Source of the DNA: Planctomycetaceae bacterium
GTDB taxonomy: Bacteria; Planctomycetota; Planctomycetia; Pirellulales; Pirellulaceae
Length of the DNA: 11,401 nt
NCBI GenBank assembly: GCA_007133715.1
Contig: SLMF01000002.1
Location: forward strand, 1-11,401
Reading direction: 5' to 3'
In this document: one piece after another, positions 1 to 5,962 of the stretch
How positions within the stretch are numbered: the first letter of the stretch is position 1
Layout of the letters: each line of letters opens with the position of its first letter
The notes under the pieces: generated by a model
The model's input: only the letters and a program-made list of their open reading frames with translations
Database searches by the model: none
Told to the model about the DNA's origin: nothing
Made by a program: the position numbers and the translations under genes

Positions 1-325
1 CCTCGGCAACGCCCCGGGCTTGCTGACCGACTTCGTGCTCCATCCCGCGGACCATGGCCCGGCCCACCGTGTGTTCGTACAGCATCACGCCGACCGGCCC
101 CGAGTGGGGATCAAAGCCCTTCCGCTCCATGGCGGGGAACAGCTGGTTCTCTTCTTTCGCGTGGTGGCAGCCGTCGGCGAAATGGCGGAAGAAATCGATG
201 GCTTGCGTGGCTGCCTCCGCGTCGATCCGCTGCTCACGCTCGGCGTCCTCCGCCATCTTCTCCAGACAATCGAGCACACGCTCGATCACGCGGTGCTCCT
301 GATTCAGGATCTCGGTCGGCCTCAT
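1..325 (-). CDS. Hemerythrin-like HHE domain protein (3' part cut by window edge)
   Basis: This reading frame is open from an ATG at 325 to the left edge, giving 108 residues with no stop. It reads as a hemerythrin/HHE cation-binding domain: H11 in the first helix (ILNQEHRVIERVL), then H48, H54, H55, E58 and E59 in FRHFADGCHHAKEENQLFP, and H85 in LYEHTVGRAM. The second H-x3-E-type helix is off the window. Such domains bind a di-iron centre that reacts with O2, NO or peroxide, and relatives (for example the RIC/YtfE group) repair NO-damaged Fe-S clusters. A ribosome binding site AGGAG lies at 336-340, 10 bases before the ATG. It follows hcp in the same direction after a 155-base gap that holds inverted repeats, so it may be the third gene of the Rrf2-hcp operon or have its own expression. 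The family assignment is strong; substrate and role in NO defence are inferred from context. Confidence 0.88.
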   Translation of the reverse strand, partial: MRPTEILNQEHRVIERVLDCLEKMAEDAEREQRIDAEAATQAIDFFRHFADGCHHAKEENQLFPAMERKGFDPHSGPVGVMLYEHTVGRAMVRGMEHEVGQQARGVAE

Positions 326-480
326 CTGCTCTTCTCTCCTCGAATGCTTACCAATTTTGGGTCAGGAATACCCGACAAACGAGCCGCCCGAAGCGAGCGG
401 GACGAGTCGGGTGGCGGCCGCGGGCAGCCGGCCGGCACCTTCCCGGTGCCGGCTCGGCCGACCCGCCAACCGGCACCGGC
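326..480. repeat. Intergenic region with nested inverted repeats (possible terminator or attenuator)
   Basis: The gap between hcp and the hemerythrin gene is GC-rich and dense in dyads. GCCGGCACC (431-439) and GGTGCCGGC (445-453) form a perfect 9-bp stem with a 5-base loop. A third copy of the arm, CCGGCACC, lies at 470-477 just after the hcp stop codon. Further along, CCCGAC (371-376) pairs with GTCGGG (406-411) around an inner CCCG/CGGG stem (387-390 with 398-401). No T-tract follows either hairpin in the direction of transcription, so these are not classical intrinsic terminators. They could stabilise or partly terminate the hcp message, or be members of an interspersed palindromic repeat family. 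Confidence 0.55.
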
Positions 481-2142
481 TCAGCCCAGGATCGTGGTCA
501 GGTCCTCTTCCGGTGTCTTGATCGGCATGATATTGAACTTGTCCACCAGCACGTCCAGCACCGGCGGGGTGACAAAGGCGGGCAACCGCGGGCCCAAACG
601 AATGTTGCGAATGCCCAGATGCAGCAGCGTCAACAGGATCGCCACCGCCTTCTGCTCGTACCAGCTGAGCACCATGGACAGGGGCAAGTCATTCACACCA
701 CAGTCGAACGCACCGGCCAGCGCCGAGGCGATCTTGATGGCCGAGTACGCGTCGTTGCACTGGCCGACGTCCAACAAACGCGGGATGCCGCCAATCTCGC
801 CGAACTCCAACTTGTTGAAACGGTACTTGCCGCAGGCCAAGGTCAGGATCAGGCAATCGTCGGGTACGGCTTGGGTAAAGTCCGTATAGTAATTCCGTCC
901 CGATTCGGCGCCGTCGCAACCGCCCACCAGGAAGAAATGCCGGATCTGCCCGGCCTTGACCGCCTCGATCACCTTGTCCGCCACGCCCAGTACGGCATCG
1001 TGACCGAAGCCGACCAGGATCGTCTTCTCCTCTTCGTCCTCGGCAAACCCCGGCGCGGCCAGGGCCGCTTCGATCACCGGCCGAAAATCCCGCTCGGGAC
1101 CTATGTGCCGGACGCCCGGCCAGGCCACCAGACCACTGGTGAAAATCCGATCCTGATAATCCGGCTTGGGCTTCTGGATGCAGTTGGTGGTCATCAAGAT
1201 GGCCCCGGGGAAGGCCGCGAATTCCCGCTTCTGATCCTGCCAGGCACCGCCGTAATTGCCCACCAGGTGCGGGTACTTCTTCAACTCGGGATAGGCGTGG
1301 CAGGGCAGCATTTCGCCGTGCGTGTACACGTTGATCCCCGTCCCCTCGGTCTGCCGAAGTAGCTCAGCCAAATCCGCCAAGTCGTGGCCCGAAACCAAAA
1401 TGCACTTGCCCTTGACCGGCGTGATCCGCACCGCCGTCGGCTGCTGCTTGCCATACGAACCCGTGTTCGCCTCGTACAGCAGTTCCATCACCTGCAGGTT
1501 CAACTCGCCAACCCGCAAGGCCCAGCCCAGCAATTCGTCGACCCCAGGCTTCGGTTGCGTCAGGAAATCCAGGCACTCGTGGAAACAGGCGTACACGTCG
1601 TCCCGCTCCCGGCCCAAAGTCGCAGCGTGTTCGGCATAAGCCGCAACGCCCTTCAAACCGTACAGCACCAACTCCTGCAAACCCACCAGGTCCTCGGACA
1701 GACCATTCTGGCGACTGGTCAAAGAAACCAGCCGACCCTGGCCGACCAGTTCCTCCAAACGGGCGGCCGGCTGCCAGGTCGTGGGCCCGTTCAGCCGCTC
1801 CGGCGACTCGCCCCGCTCCCGGCAGGCCCCTTCATACAACTGCCGCGCCTGGTCCCGATAACGGGACGCTTCCTGCAAGTGCATCTCCAGGCGAACCGGG
1901 TCGAAGTCCACGTTGGTCACCGTGGCAAACAACGCCCGAATCACAAAACGATCCACCTCCGCCGCACGCTTCCCCAGCTGCCGGGCCCGGTGCGCGTACT
2001 TCGCCACACCCTTCGTCGCATGGACCAGCAGGTCCTGCAAAGCGGCCGTCTCCGGATCCTTGCCGCAGACCCCGATTTCCGTGCAGCCCGTGTTGCGGGC
2101 CGTCTGCTCGCACTGATAACAAAACATCTCCACAGCTTGCAT
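481..2142 (-). CDS. hcp: Hybrid cluster protein (hydroxylamine reductase / NO reductase), class I
   Basis: Hcp is a cytoplasmic Fe-S enzyme with a cubane and a hybrid 4Fe-2S-2O cluster; the family reduces hydroxylamine in vitro and is implicated in NO reduction and protein S-nitrosylation. The product is 553 residues, the usual class I length. The N-terminal cluster motif is C8-x2-C11-x8-C20-x5-C26, the Desulfovibrio-type spacing, not the enterobacterial one. All hybrid-cluster ligands are visible: H253 (SGHD), E277 (HGEM), C321 (TTNC), C409 (GGCDG), C437 (LACGK), C462 (GQCND), E496 and K498 (WYEQK). The enzyme should therefore be intact. The frame extends to a TTG at 2193, but the ATG at 2142 has GAGGAG at 2151-2156, 8 bases upstream, and places the Cys motif near the N-terminus as in the family. 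It lies 51 bases after the Rrf2 gene, so the two are probably cotranscribed. No Hcr reductase gene is seen, as is usual for class I. Confidence 0.96.
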   Translation of the reverse strand: MQAVEMFCYQCEQTARNTGCTEIGVCGKDPETAALQDLLVHATKGVAKYAHRARQLGKRAAEVDRFVIRALFATVTNVDFDPVRLEMHLQEASRYRDQARQLYEGACRERGESPERLNGPTTWQPAARLEELVGQGRLVSLTSRQNGLSEDLVGLQELVLYGLKGVAAYAEHAATLGRERDDVYACFHECLDFLTQPKPGVDELLGWALRVGELNLQVMELLYEANTGSYGKQQPTAVRITPVKGKCILVSGHDLADLAELLRQTEGTGINVYTHGEMLPCHAYPELKKYPHLVGNYGGAWQDQKREFAAFPGAILMTTNCIQKPKPDYQDRIFTSGLVAWPGVRHIGPERDFRPVIEAALAAPGFAEDEEEKTILVGFGHDAVLGVADKVIEAVKAGQIRHFFLVGGCDGAESGRNYYTDFTQAVPDDCLILTLACGKYRFNKLEFGEIGGIPRLLDVGQCNDAYSAIKIASALAGAFDCGVNDLPLSMVLSWYEQKAVAILLTLLHLGIRNIRLGPRLPAFVTPPVLDVLVDKFNIMPIKTPEEDLTTILG

Positions 2143-2193
2143 TCCTGGCTCTCCTCGACTGGAAACCTTGTTCTCTCGACCCCGGGCACTCAA

Positions 2194-2640
2194 TTACTCG
2201 CCCACCGCTTCGATCAGCGGTGAGGCATCACACAAAGGAAGAGGAAATTGAGAGGCGCTCAGCACTTGGGCGATCGTCACCCGGCCAAAAGCGGCTTCAA
2301 CCATCGCGTAAGCCTTGTCCACCTCCCGGTGCAGCGGGCACAAATCACTGTGCGACCGCAAGCCCAGCGGACAGACACGCACCCGCTCGATTCGGCCCAC
2401 AGCGTTGACCACGTCCAAAATCGTGATCGACGCGGCAGCGCGGGCCAGCGAATAACCGCCGCCCGGACCCGATTGCGAAGCCACCAGACCCGCCTTGCCC
2501 AAGTCCTGCAACACCTTGTGCAGGTAACGTCGGGGGACCTGAGTCAATTTGGCGATCTCGTCGGCAGACTGGCGTCCCGCCGTCTCCCGTCCCAGGCAGA
2601 CAATCGCTCGCAATCCGTATTCGGCCGTTTTCGGTAGCAT
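2194..2640 (-). CDS. Rrf2-family transcriptional regulator, probably Fe-S redox/NO sensor
   Basis: The product has 148 residues, typical of Rrf2 proteins (IscR, NsrR, RsrR). An N-terminal winged helix-turn-helix spans about 1-67: MLPKTAEYGLRAIVCLG opens the first helix, VPRRYLHKVLQDLGKAGLV is the recognition region (35-53) and GPGGGYSLAR (58-67) the wing. The dimerisation helix follows. The sensor loop carries C90, H97, C101 and H104 (C-x6-H-x3-C-x2-H). IscR has C-x5-C-x5-C-x2-H, so the last Cys and His keep their spacing while the middle Cys is absent. The ATG at 2640 is chosen over the upstream in-frame start at 2688 because GGAGGG sits at 2648-2653 and the conserved Rrf2 sequence begins exactly here; the longer start would also lie upstream of the predicted -10. 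Being first in line with hcp and hemerythrin suggests it regulates that cassette and itself. Family is certain, ligand is inferred. Confidence 0.93.
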   Translation of the reverse strand: MLPKTAEYGLRAIVCLGRETAGRQSADEIAKLTQVPRRYLHKVLQDLGKAGLVASQSGPGGGYSLARAAASITILDVVNAVGRIERVRVCPLGLRSHSDLCPLHREVDKAYAMVEAAFGRVTIAQVLSASQFPLPLCDASPLIEAVGE

Positions 2641-2660
2641 CTCTCTTCCCTCCGCCGTAC

Positions 2661-2709
2661 ATTCTACACATCGGCATGTAGATTTCAAGCACGAACGGAA
2701 ATTTTTTTT
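2661..2709 (-). promoter_or_regulatory. Promoter of the Rrf2-hcp operon with A-tract and overlapping palindromic operator
   Basis: On the minus strand, TTGAAA (2688-2683) and TAGAAT (2666-2661) are separated by 16 bases, a good sigma70-type promoter (5/6 matches at each box). An A8T3 tract at 2709-2699 falls near -45 to -55, where an UP element would be. The dyad TCTACA-N8-TGTAGA (2663-2682) fills the spacer and enters the -10, so a bound dimer would block RNA polymerase. The predicted start of transcription near 2654 gives a very short leader that begins about at the Shine-Dalgarno sequence. Sequence pattern is direct; function is inferred. Confidence 0.7.
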
Positions 2710-3125
2710 GGAAAGGCCCGTGGGACGTGCCGAGCGGCCGTTTCTGCACCACGCGTTCCCGAATCACGCGGGTCGTCTATTGACAACCGGTCCGATCAGC
2801 TTCAGAATTGAACGCAGAGATTCGATATTACTCATCCTGATTTCAGAAAAGACCAAGTCACCGGTCCGATTCGCGGTGGCTTTTGACCGAGAGCAATACG
2901 TTCGACCTCATGCTTATCAGCACAACCGGGGGGGCGGCGTGGCGTGAGTGTGTTTTTGATTTGCCTGCCGAAGCGTCTCGGCGACGGCATGACGGCTAAA
3001 ACCCCTATTCGGGCGGTTTGTAGCTCCGCTTGCGGGCTGTTCCAATCAGCCGGACCGGCGGGAAGGCCGAAGTTCCGTGACGCGCGCAGGAAAACTCTTT
3101 TCTTTGGCTTGCGGAGGTCTTTCTG
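2710..3125. other. Gene-free divergent intergenic region upstream of the first DUF1559 gene
   Basis: No convincing coding frame lies here. The stretch contains a promoter candidate (2780-2808), an 11-bp direct repeat ACCGGTCCGAT at 2786-2796 and 2860-2870, a small dyad GCCGA/TCGGC (2967-2971 with 2978-2982), the 11-bp palindrome GCCGGACCGGC (3049-3059), and the ribosome binding site GGAGG at 3113-3117. A 60-codon GTG frame at 2944-3126 was judged non-coding because it has no ribosome binding site and no recognisable sequence. Confidence 0.6.
2780..2808 (+). promoter_or_regulatory. Candidate sigma70-type promoter, plus strand
   Basis: TTGACA at 2780-2785 is a perfect -35 box, followed after 17 bases by CAGAAT at 2803-2808 (4/6 match to the -10 consensus). 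It points towards the DUF1559 gene, but the transcript would carry a leader of about 310 bases, so a second, nearer promoter is possible. One copy of the 11-bp direct repeat lies directly after the -35 box. Confidence 0.4.
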
Positions 3126-4187
3126 ATGAACAAGCGAACAGGTTTTACGCTGGTGGAGTTGTTGGTGGTGATCGCCATCATCGGCATTCTGGTCGCGCTG
3201 CTGCTGCCGGCGATCCAGGCGGCTCGTGAAGCGGCGAGGCGGGCGCAGTGTGGGAACAATTTGAAGCAATTGGGGCTGGCCACCCACAATTTCCACGATA
3301 CGCATGGCCGGTTCCCGTCCGCCACGCACGACCCTCTGTTTAGGGGGAAAGGCGGCGGATGGGAGCGTTGGAGTTACGCCGTGCTGCTGCTGCCGTTTAT
3401 CGAAGAACAGCCTCTGTACGACGAGATGATGGAGACGCATATCGGCATTGAGCGGCCCTGGCACAACACCCACGTGACCCGCACGTGGATGAGCGGTTTG
3501 GTTTGTCCGTCGGACGGTCTGGCGAGTAGCGTCATGCCCTTGAATGACGGTAAGACGCCCATCAGTTACCAAGTCAACCGGGGTGACCAATGGCTGGATT
3601 GGTGGTGGCACGAGTCTCGCGGGATGTTCGGCAATGGCGAACGGGTCACAATCAACTCGGCCTCGGTGACGGACGGTTTGAGCAATACGATGATGATTTC
3701 CGAGGCGGTGATTGGGGTTCGCGGCAGCCGCCAAGTGAGGGAGGCCATTGCAACGGACGTGGGAGCCTACAACAGCGCTCCTCCGGCGATCTGCTTGGCT
3801 CGCGTGGGACCCGATGCTCAATTGACGGGGAACGTCGAAACCGGGGGGTGGCAAATCGGCTGGCGGTGGGGCGACTCGCGTACCCCGTACACCCTGTGGC
3901 ACCCCATGCTGCCCCCGAACTCGCCCAGTTGCGGCAACCGGGGGGAAGATTGGGCCATGGTATCCGCCAGCAGCCGTCATCCGGGCGGTGTCAACGTGGT
4001 GATGGGAGACGGCGCCACCCGTTTCATCACCGATTCGATCGATGCGGGGGATCCGACCAACACGGTGATCGGCTCGCCGCTCTTGGCGGACCAGAATCGG
4101 CCTCAAGACTACACCGGCCCGTCGGTGTACGGGGTCTGGGGCGCCATCGCGTCGAAGGCGGGTGGCGAAGCGGTTCAGTTGCCCTGA
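3126..4187 (+). CDS. DUF1559 domain protein with type IV pilin-like N-terminus
   Basis: The 353-residue product begins with a class III prepilin signal: MNKRTG then FTLVELLVVIAIIGILVALL, so a prepilin peptidase would cut after G6 and methylate F7, leaving a hydrophobic helix (about 7-30). The DUF1559 signature follows: PAIQAAREAARRAQCGNNLK (28-47), LGLATHNFHDTHGRFPSA (49-66), LLPFIEEQPLYDE (88-100), VCPSDG (126-131), and the C-terminal H285-P-G-G ... G294-D295-G296 element. Four cysteines (C42, C127, C223, C269) could form disulfides outside the cell. This family is greatly amplified in Planctomycetes; the pseudopilin relationship is clear from the N-terminus, but the role (surface fibre, secretion pseudopilin or other) is unknown. 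GGAGG at 3113-3117 is 8 bases before the ATG. It may be cotranscribed with the second DUF1559 gene, which starts 95 bases later. Confidence 0.94.
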   Translation: MNKRTGFTLVELLVVIAIIGILVALLLPAIQAAREAARRAQCGNNLKQLGLATHNFHDTHGRFPSATHDPLFRGKGGGWERWSYAVLLLPFIEEQPLYDEMMETHIGIERPWHNTHVTRTWMSGLVCPSDGLASSVMPLNDGKTPISYQVNRGDQWLDWWWHESRGMFGNGERVTINSASVTDGLSNTMMISEAVIGVRGSRQVREAIATDVGAYNSAPPAICLARVGPDAQLTGNVETGGWQIGWRWGDSRTPYTLWHPMLPPNSPSCGNRGEDWAMVSASSRHPGGVNVVMGDGATRFITDSIDAGDPTNTVIGSPLLADQNRPQDYTGPSVYGVWGAIASKAGGEAVQLP

Positions 4188-4282
4188 TCGCTCAATCGCC
4201 CGGTGCTCCCTTTGTTTTACCTCTGTCTGGGGGTTCTGTGTAGAATTGGTTGTCGTTTTTATCGAGAAAGGGGAAGCTGACG

Positions 4283-5920
4283 ATGTTCGGCACGCACGCG
4301 AAATGGCTGTTGTGTTTCGGCTGGCTCGTGGCAGGATTCGCCCCGCCCACGGGGAATGCGAATGAGCCACTGGAGCTTTCCCATGTCCCGGCCAACGCGG
4401 TTGCGGCCGTGGTCATGCATCCGCAACGCTGGTTGAAATCGCCGGAACTGGAACTGCTGCCCTGGGAAGTGATTCAGGTCGAAGCCGAACGGGAATGGGG
4501 GTTCGACCCGCTGACTTTGGAAACCGTGCTCGTTCTCGCCGGGGTCCCGACTCCGGAAAGCGAGCCGGATTGGGGCATCATTCTCCGCTTTCAGGAACCG
4601 CAAACCTTGGCGGAGGCGTGGCTGGCAGGCACGGAGCCGGCCACGGTGGACGAGGTGCCCTATCGGCAAGCGCCGTGGCCGGGCGGAGCCAGCTTCTGCC
4701 AAATCGACCCCCAGACATTATTGGTCGGTTCCGAGCCGTTGTTACGGGCGATGATCACGGCCCGGGACGCCAGCAGCCCGCTGCTCGAATTGCTGGCCAG
4801 CACGTCGATGGAGCATCAGGTGACGGCCGTGGTGGCGGTGACGCCGCTGCACGATCTGCTTCGGCAGCTGACGGCCGAGGTTCCGATCCCGCCGCCGTTG
4901 CAGCCGTTGCGGACGGGACTCGAACAGCTGACCGCGGTGATCGCCACCGTGGATTTCGGCTCGGAACACCGCACACCTCCCGCGGGTACCCGACTGCACT
5001 TGCTGGCCACCGATGCGGCCGCGGCCGAACAGCTGGAAACGGCCGTCGTCCAGGCTTTGGGGTTCGGGAAACAGATGCTGCTGGCCCAAGTCATGCAGGA
5101 CTGGCCAGCGGATGCCGAGGACCCCTCGGAACAGGCCATGCGCCGGTACATGTTTCGGGTTGCCGATACGATCGAAGAGGGCTTACGGCCAGTGCGGCAG
5201 GACAATCGTCTGGAGATTCAGGTGCGAGCCGATTTCAGCACCGCGGGGATGCTGGTCGGGTTGCTGCTGCCTGCCGTATCCTCGGCGCGCGAAGCTGCCC
5301 GGCGGGCTCAGGGTTCCGGCCATCTGAAGCAGCTGGCGCTGGCCATGCACAACTACCACGACACGTTTGGCCGTTTTCCGGCCGCGTACAACACGGATGC
5401 GGAAGGGAGAGCGTTGCTGAGTTGGCGGGTGCATGTGCTGCCGTTCCTGGAGCAGCAGGGGCTGTACGATCAATTCCGCTTGGACGAACCGTGGGACAGT
5501 CCGCACAACCGGCAGCTGATCGCCCAGATGCCGCCGACGTATGGTGCGCCCGGCAGTCGGGCAGCGGCGGGGAAAACGAACTACCTGGGCGTATACGGGG
5601 AGGACATGGCGTTTGGTCCGCCGGAGAAGCCCGGTACGCATCCCGGCGGCCGCCGGTTAGCAGAATTCACCGGCGGCACGTCCCAGACGCTGATGATCGT
5701 CGAGGCCAGTGATGCTTTGGCAGTCGAATGGACTCGGCCGGCGGATTACCAGCCCGATCCGGCCCGACCGCTGGAGGGCCTGATCGGGCTGCGTCCCGGC
5801 GGATTCCAGGCCGCACTGGGCGACGGCAGCGTCCGTTTCCTGTCCGTTACGATCGATCCGGAGATCCTGAGGCGTCTGTGGAATCGGACGCAGGGCTTGT
5901 CCAGCCCCTACAGCTGGTAA
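4283..5920 (+). CDS. Secreted protein: N-terminal unknown domain fused to C-terminal DUF1559 domain
   Basis: The 545-residue product starts with a probable Sec signal peptide (about 1-26, hydrophobic core WLLCFGWLVAGFA, cleavage perhaps after A26). Residues about 30-315 form a region I do not assign to a named family; it has motifs such as HVPANAVAAVVMHPQRW (34-50) and IDPQTLLVGSEPLLRAM (141-157) that recall other large planctomycete secreted proteins. The DUF1559 part runs from about 322: GMLVGLLLPAVSSAREAARR (322-341), LKQLALAMHNYHDTFGRFPA (348-367), LPFLEQQGLYDQF (386-398) and RPGGFQAALGDGSVRFLS (504-521), where R504 stands in place of the usual His. Thus the pilin-like helix is shortened and internal, with no prepilin cleavage site. 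The ATG at 4283 is preferred to a TTG at 4250 because AAGGGGA (4268-4274) is 8 bases upstream and the signal peptide begins there. Function unknown. Confidence 0.9.
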   Translation: MFGTHAKWLLCFGWLVAGFAPPTGNANEPLELSHVPANAVAAVVMHPQRWLKSPELELLPWEVIQVEAEREWGFDPLTLETVLVLAGVPTPESEPDWGIILRFQEPQTLAEAWLAGTEPATVDEVPYRQAPWPGGASFCQIDPQTLLVGSEPLLRAMITARDASSPLLELLASTSMEHQVTAVVAVTPLHDLLRQLTAEVPIPPPLQPLRTGLEQLTAVIATVDFGSEHRTPPAGTRLHLLATDAAAAEQLETAVVQALGFGKQMLLAQVMQDWPADAEDPSEQAMRRYMFRVADTIEEGLRPVRQDNRLEIQVRADFSTAGMLVGLLLPAVSSAREAARRAQGSGHLKQLALAMHNYHDTFGRFPAAYNTDAEGRALLSWRVHVLPFLEQQGLYDQFRLDEPWDSPHNRQLIAQMPPTYGAPGSRAAAGKTNYLGVYGEDMAFGPPEKPGTHPGGRRLAEFTGGTSQTLMIVEASDALAVEWTRPADYQPDPARPLEGLIGLRPGGFQAALGDGSVRFLSVTIDPEILRRLWNRTQGLSSPYSW

Positions 5921-5962
5921 CCCTGAGGGGGTTCGAGAGGCAATTTGGGTGTCCCTCGCACG

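Noticed and set aside
20..889. 289-codon plus-strand frame across the hemerythrin and hcp ends
   Set aside because: It runs antisense through two recognised genes and the hairpin-rich gap, and its product resembles nothing.
2143..2193. N-terminal extension of Hcp to a TTG start
   Set aside because: The ATG at 2142 has a strong Shine-Dalgarno at 8 bases and gives the normal class I N-terminus; the extra 17 residues are unlike the family and would begin right at the stop of the Rrf2 gene.
1384..2223. 279-codon plus-strand frame opposite hcp
   Set aside because: Antisense to a fully conserved Hcp reading frame; no domain or ribosome binding site seen.
2926..2943. G-run GGGGGGGCGGCG as a quadruplex or slippage site
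   Set aside because: A single short G-tract without the spaced runs needed for a quadruplex, in a non-coding stretch; ordinary for a GC-rich genome.
2944..3126. Small GTG frame (60 codons) ahead of the first DUF1559 gene
   Set aside because: It overlaps the next start codon by one base, which could suggest coupling, but has no ribosome binding site, no hydrophobic or conserved pattern and basic shadow-like composition.
4212..4246. Possible promoter before the second DUF1559 gene (TTGTTT ... TAGAAT)
   Set aside because: The TAGAAT at 4241-4246 is good, but the nearest -35-like box is 23 bases away, outside the usual range.
2832..4370. 512-codon open frame on the minus strand opposite the first DUF1559 gene
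   Set aside because: The product is rich in Arg, His, Pro and Gln with no recognisable domain, and the opposite strand encodes an unmistakable DUF1559 protein with a good ribosome binding site. It is a high-GC antisense shadow.
5921..5962. Terminator between the convergent DUF1559 and dehydrogenase genes
   Set aside because: Only short, interrupted pairing (CGAG with CTCG) and no T-run in either direction could be found in the 42 bases.
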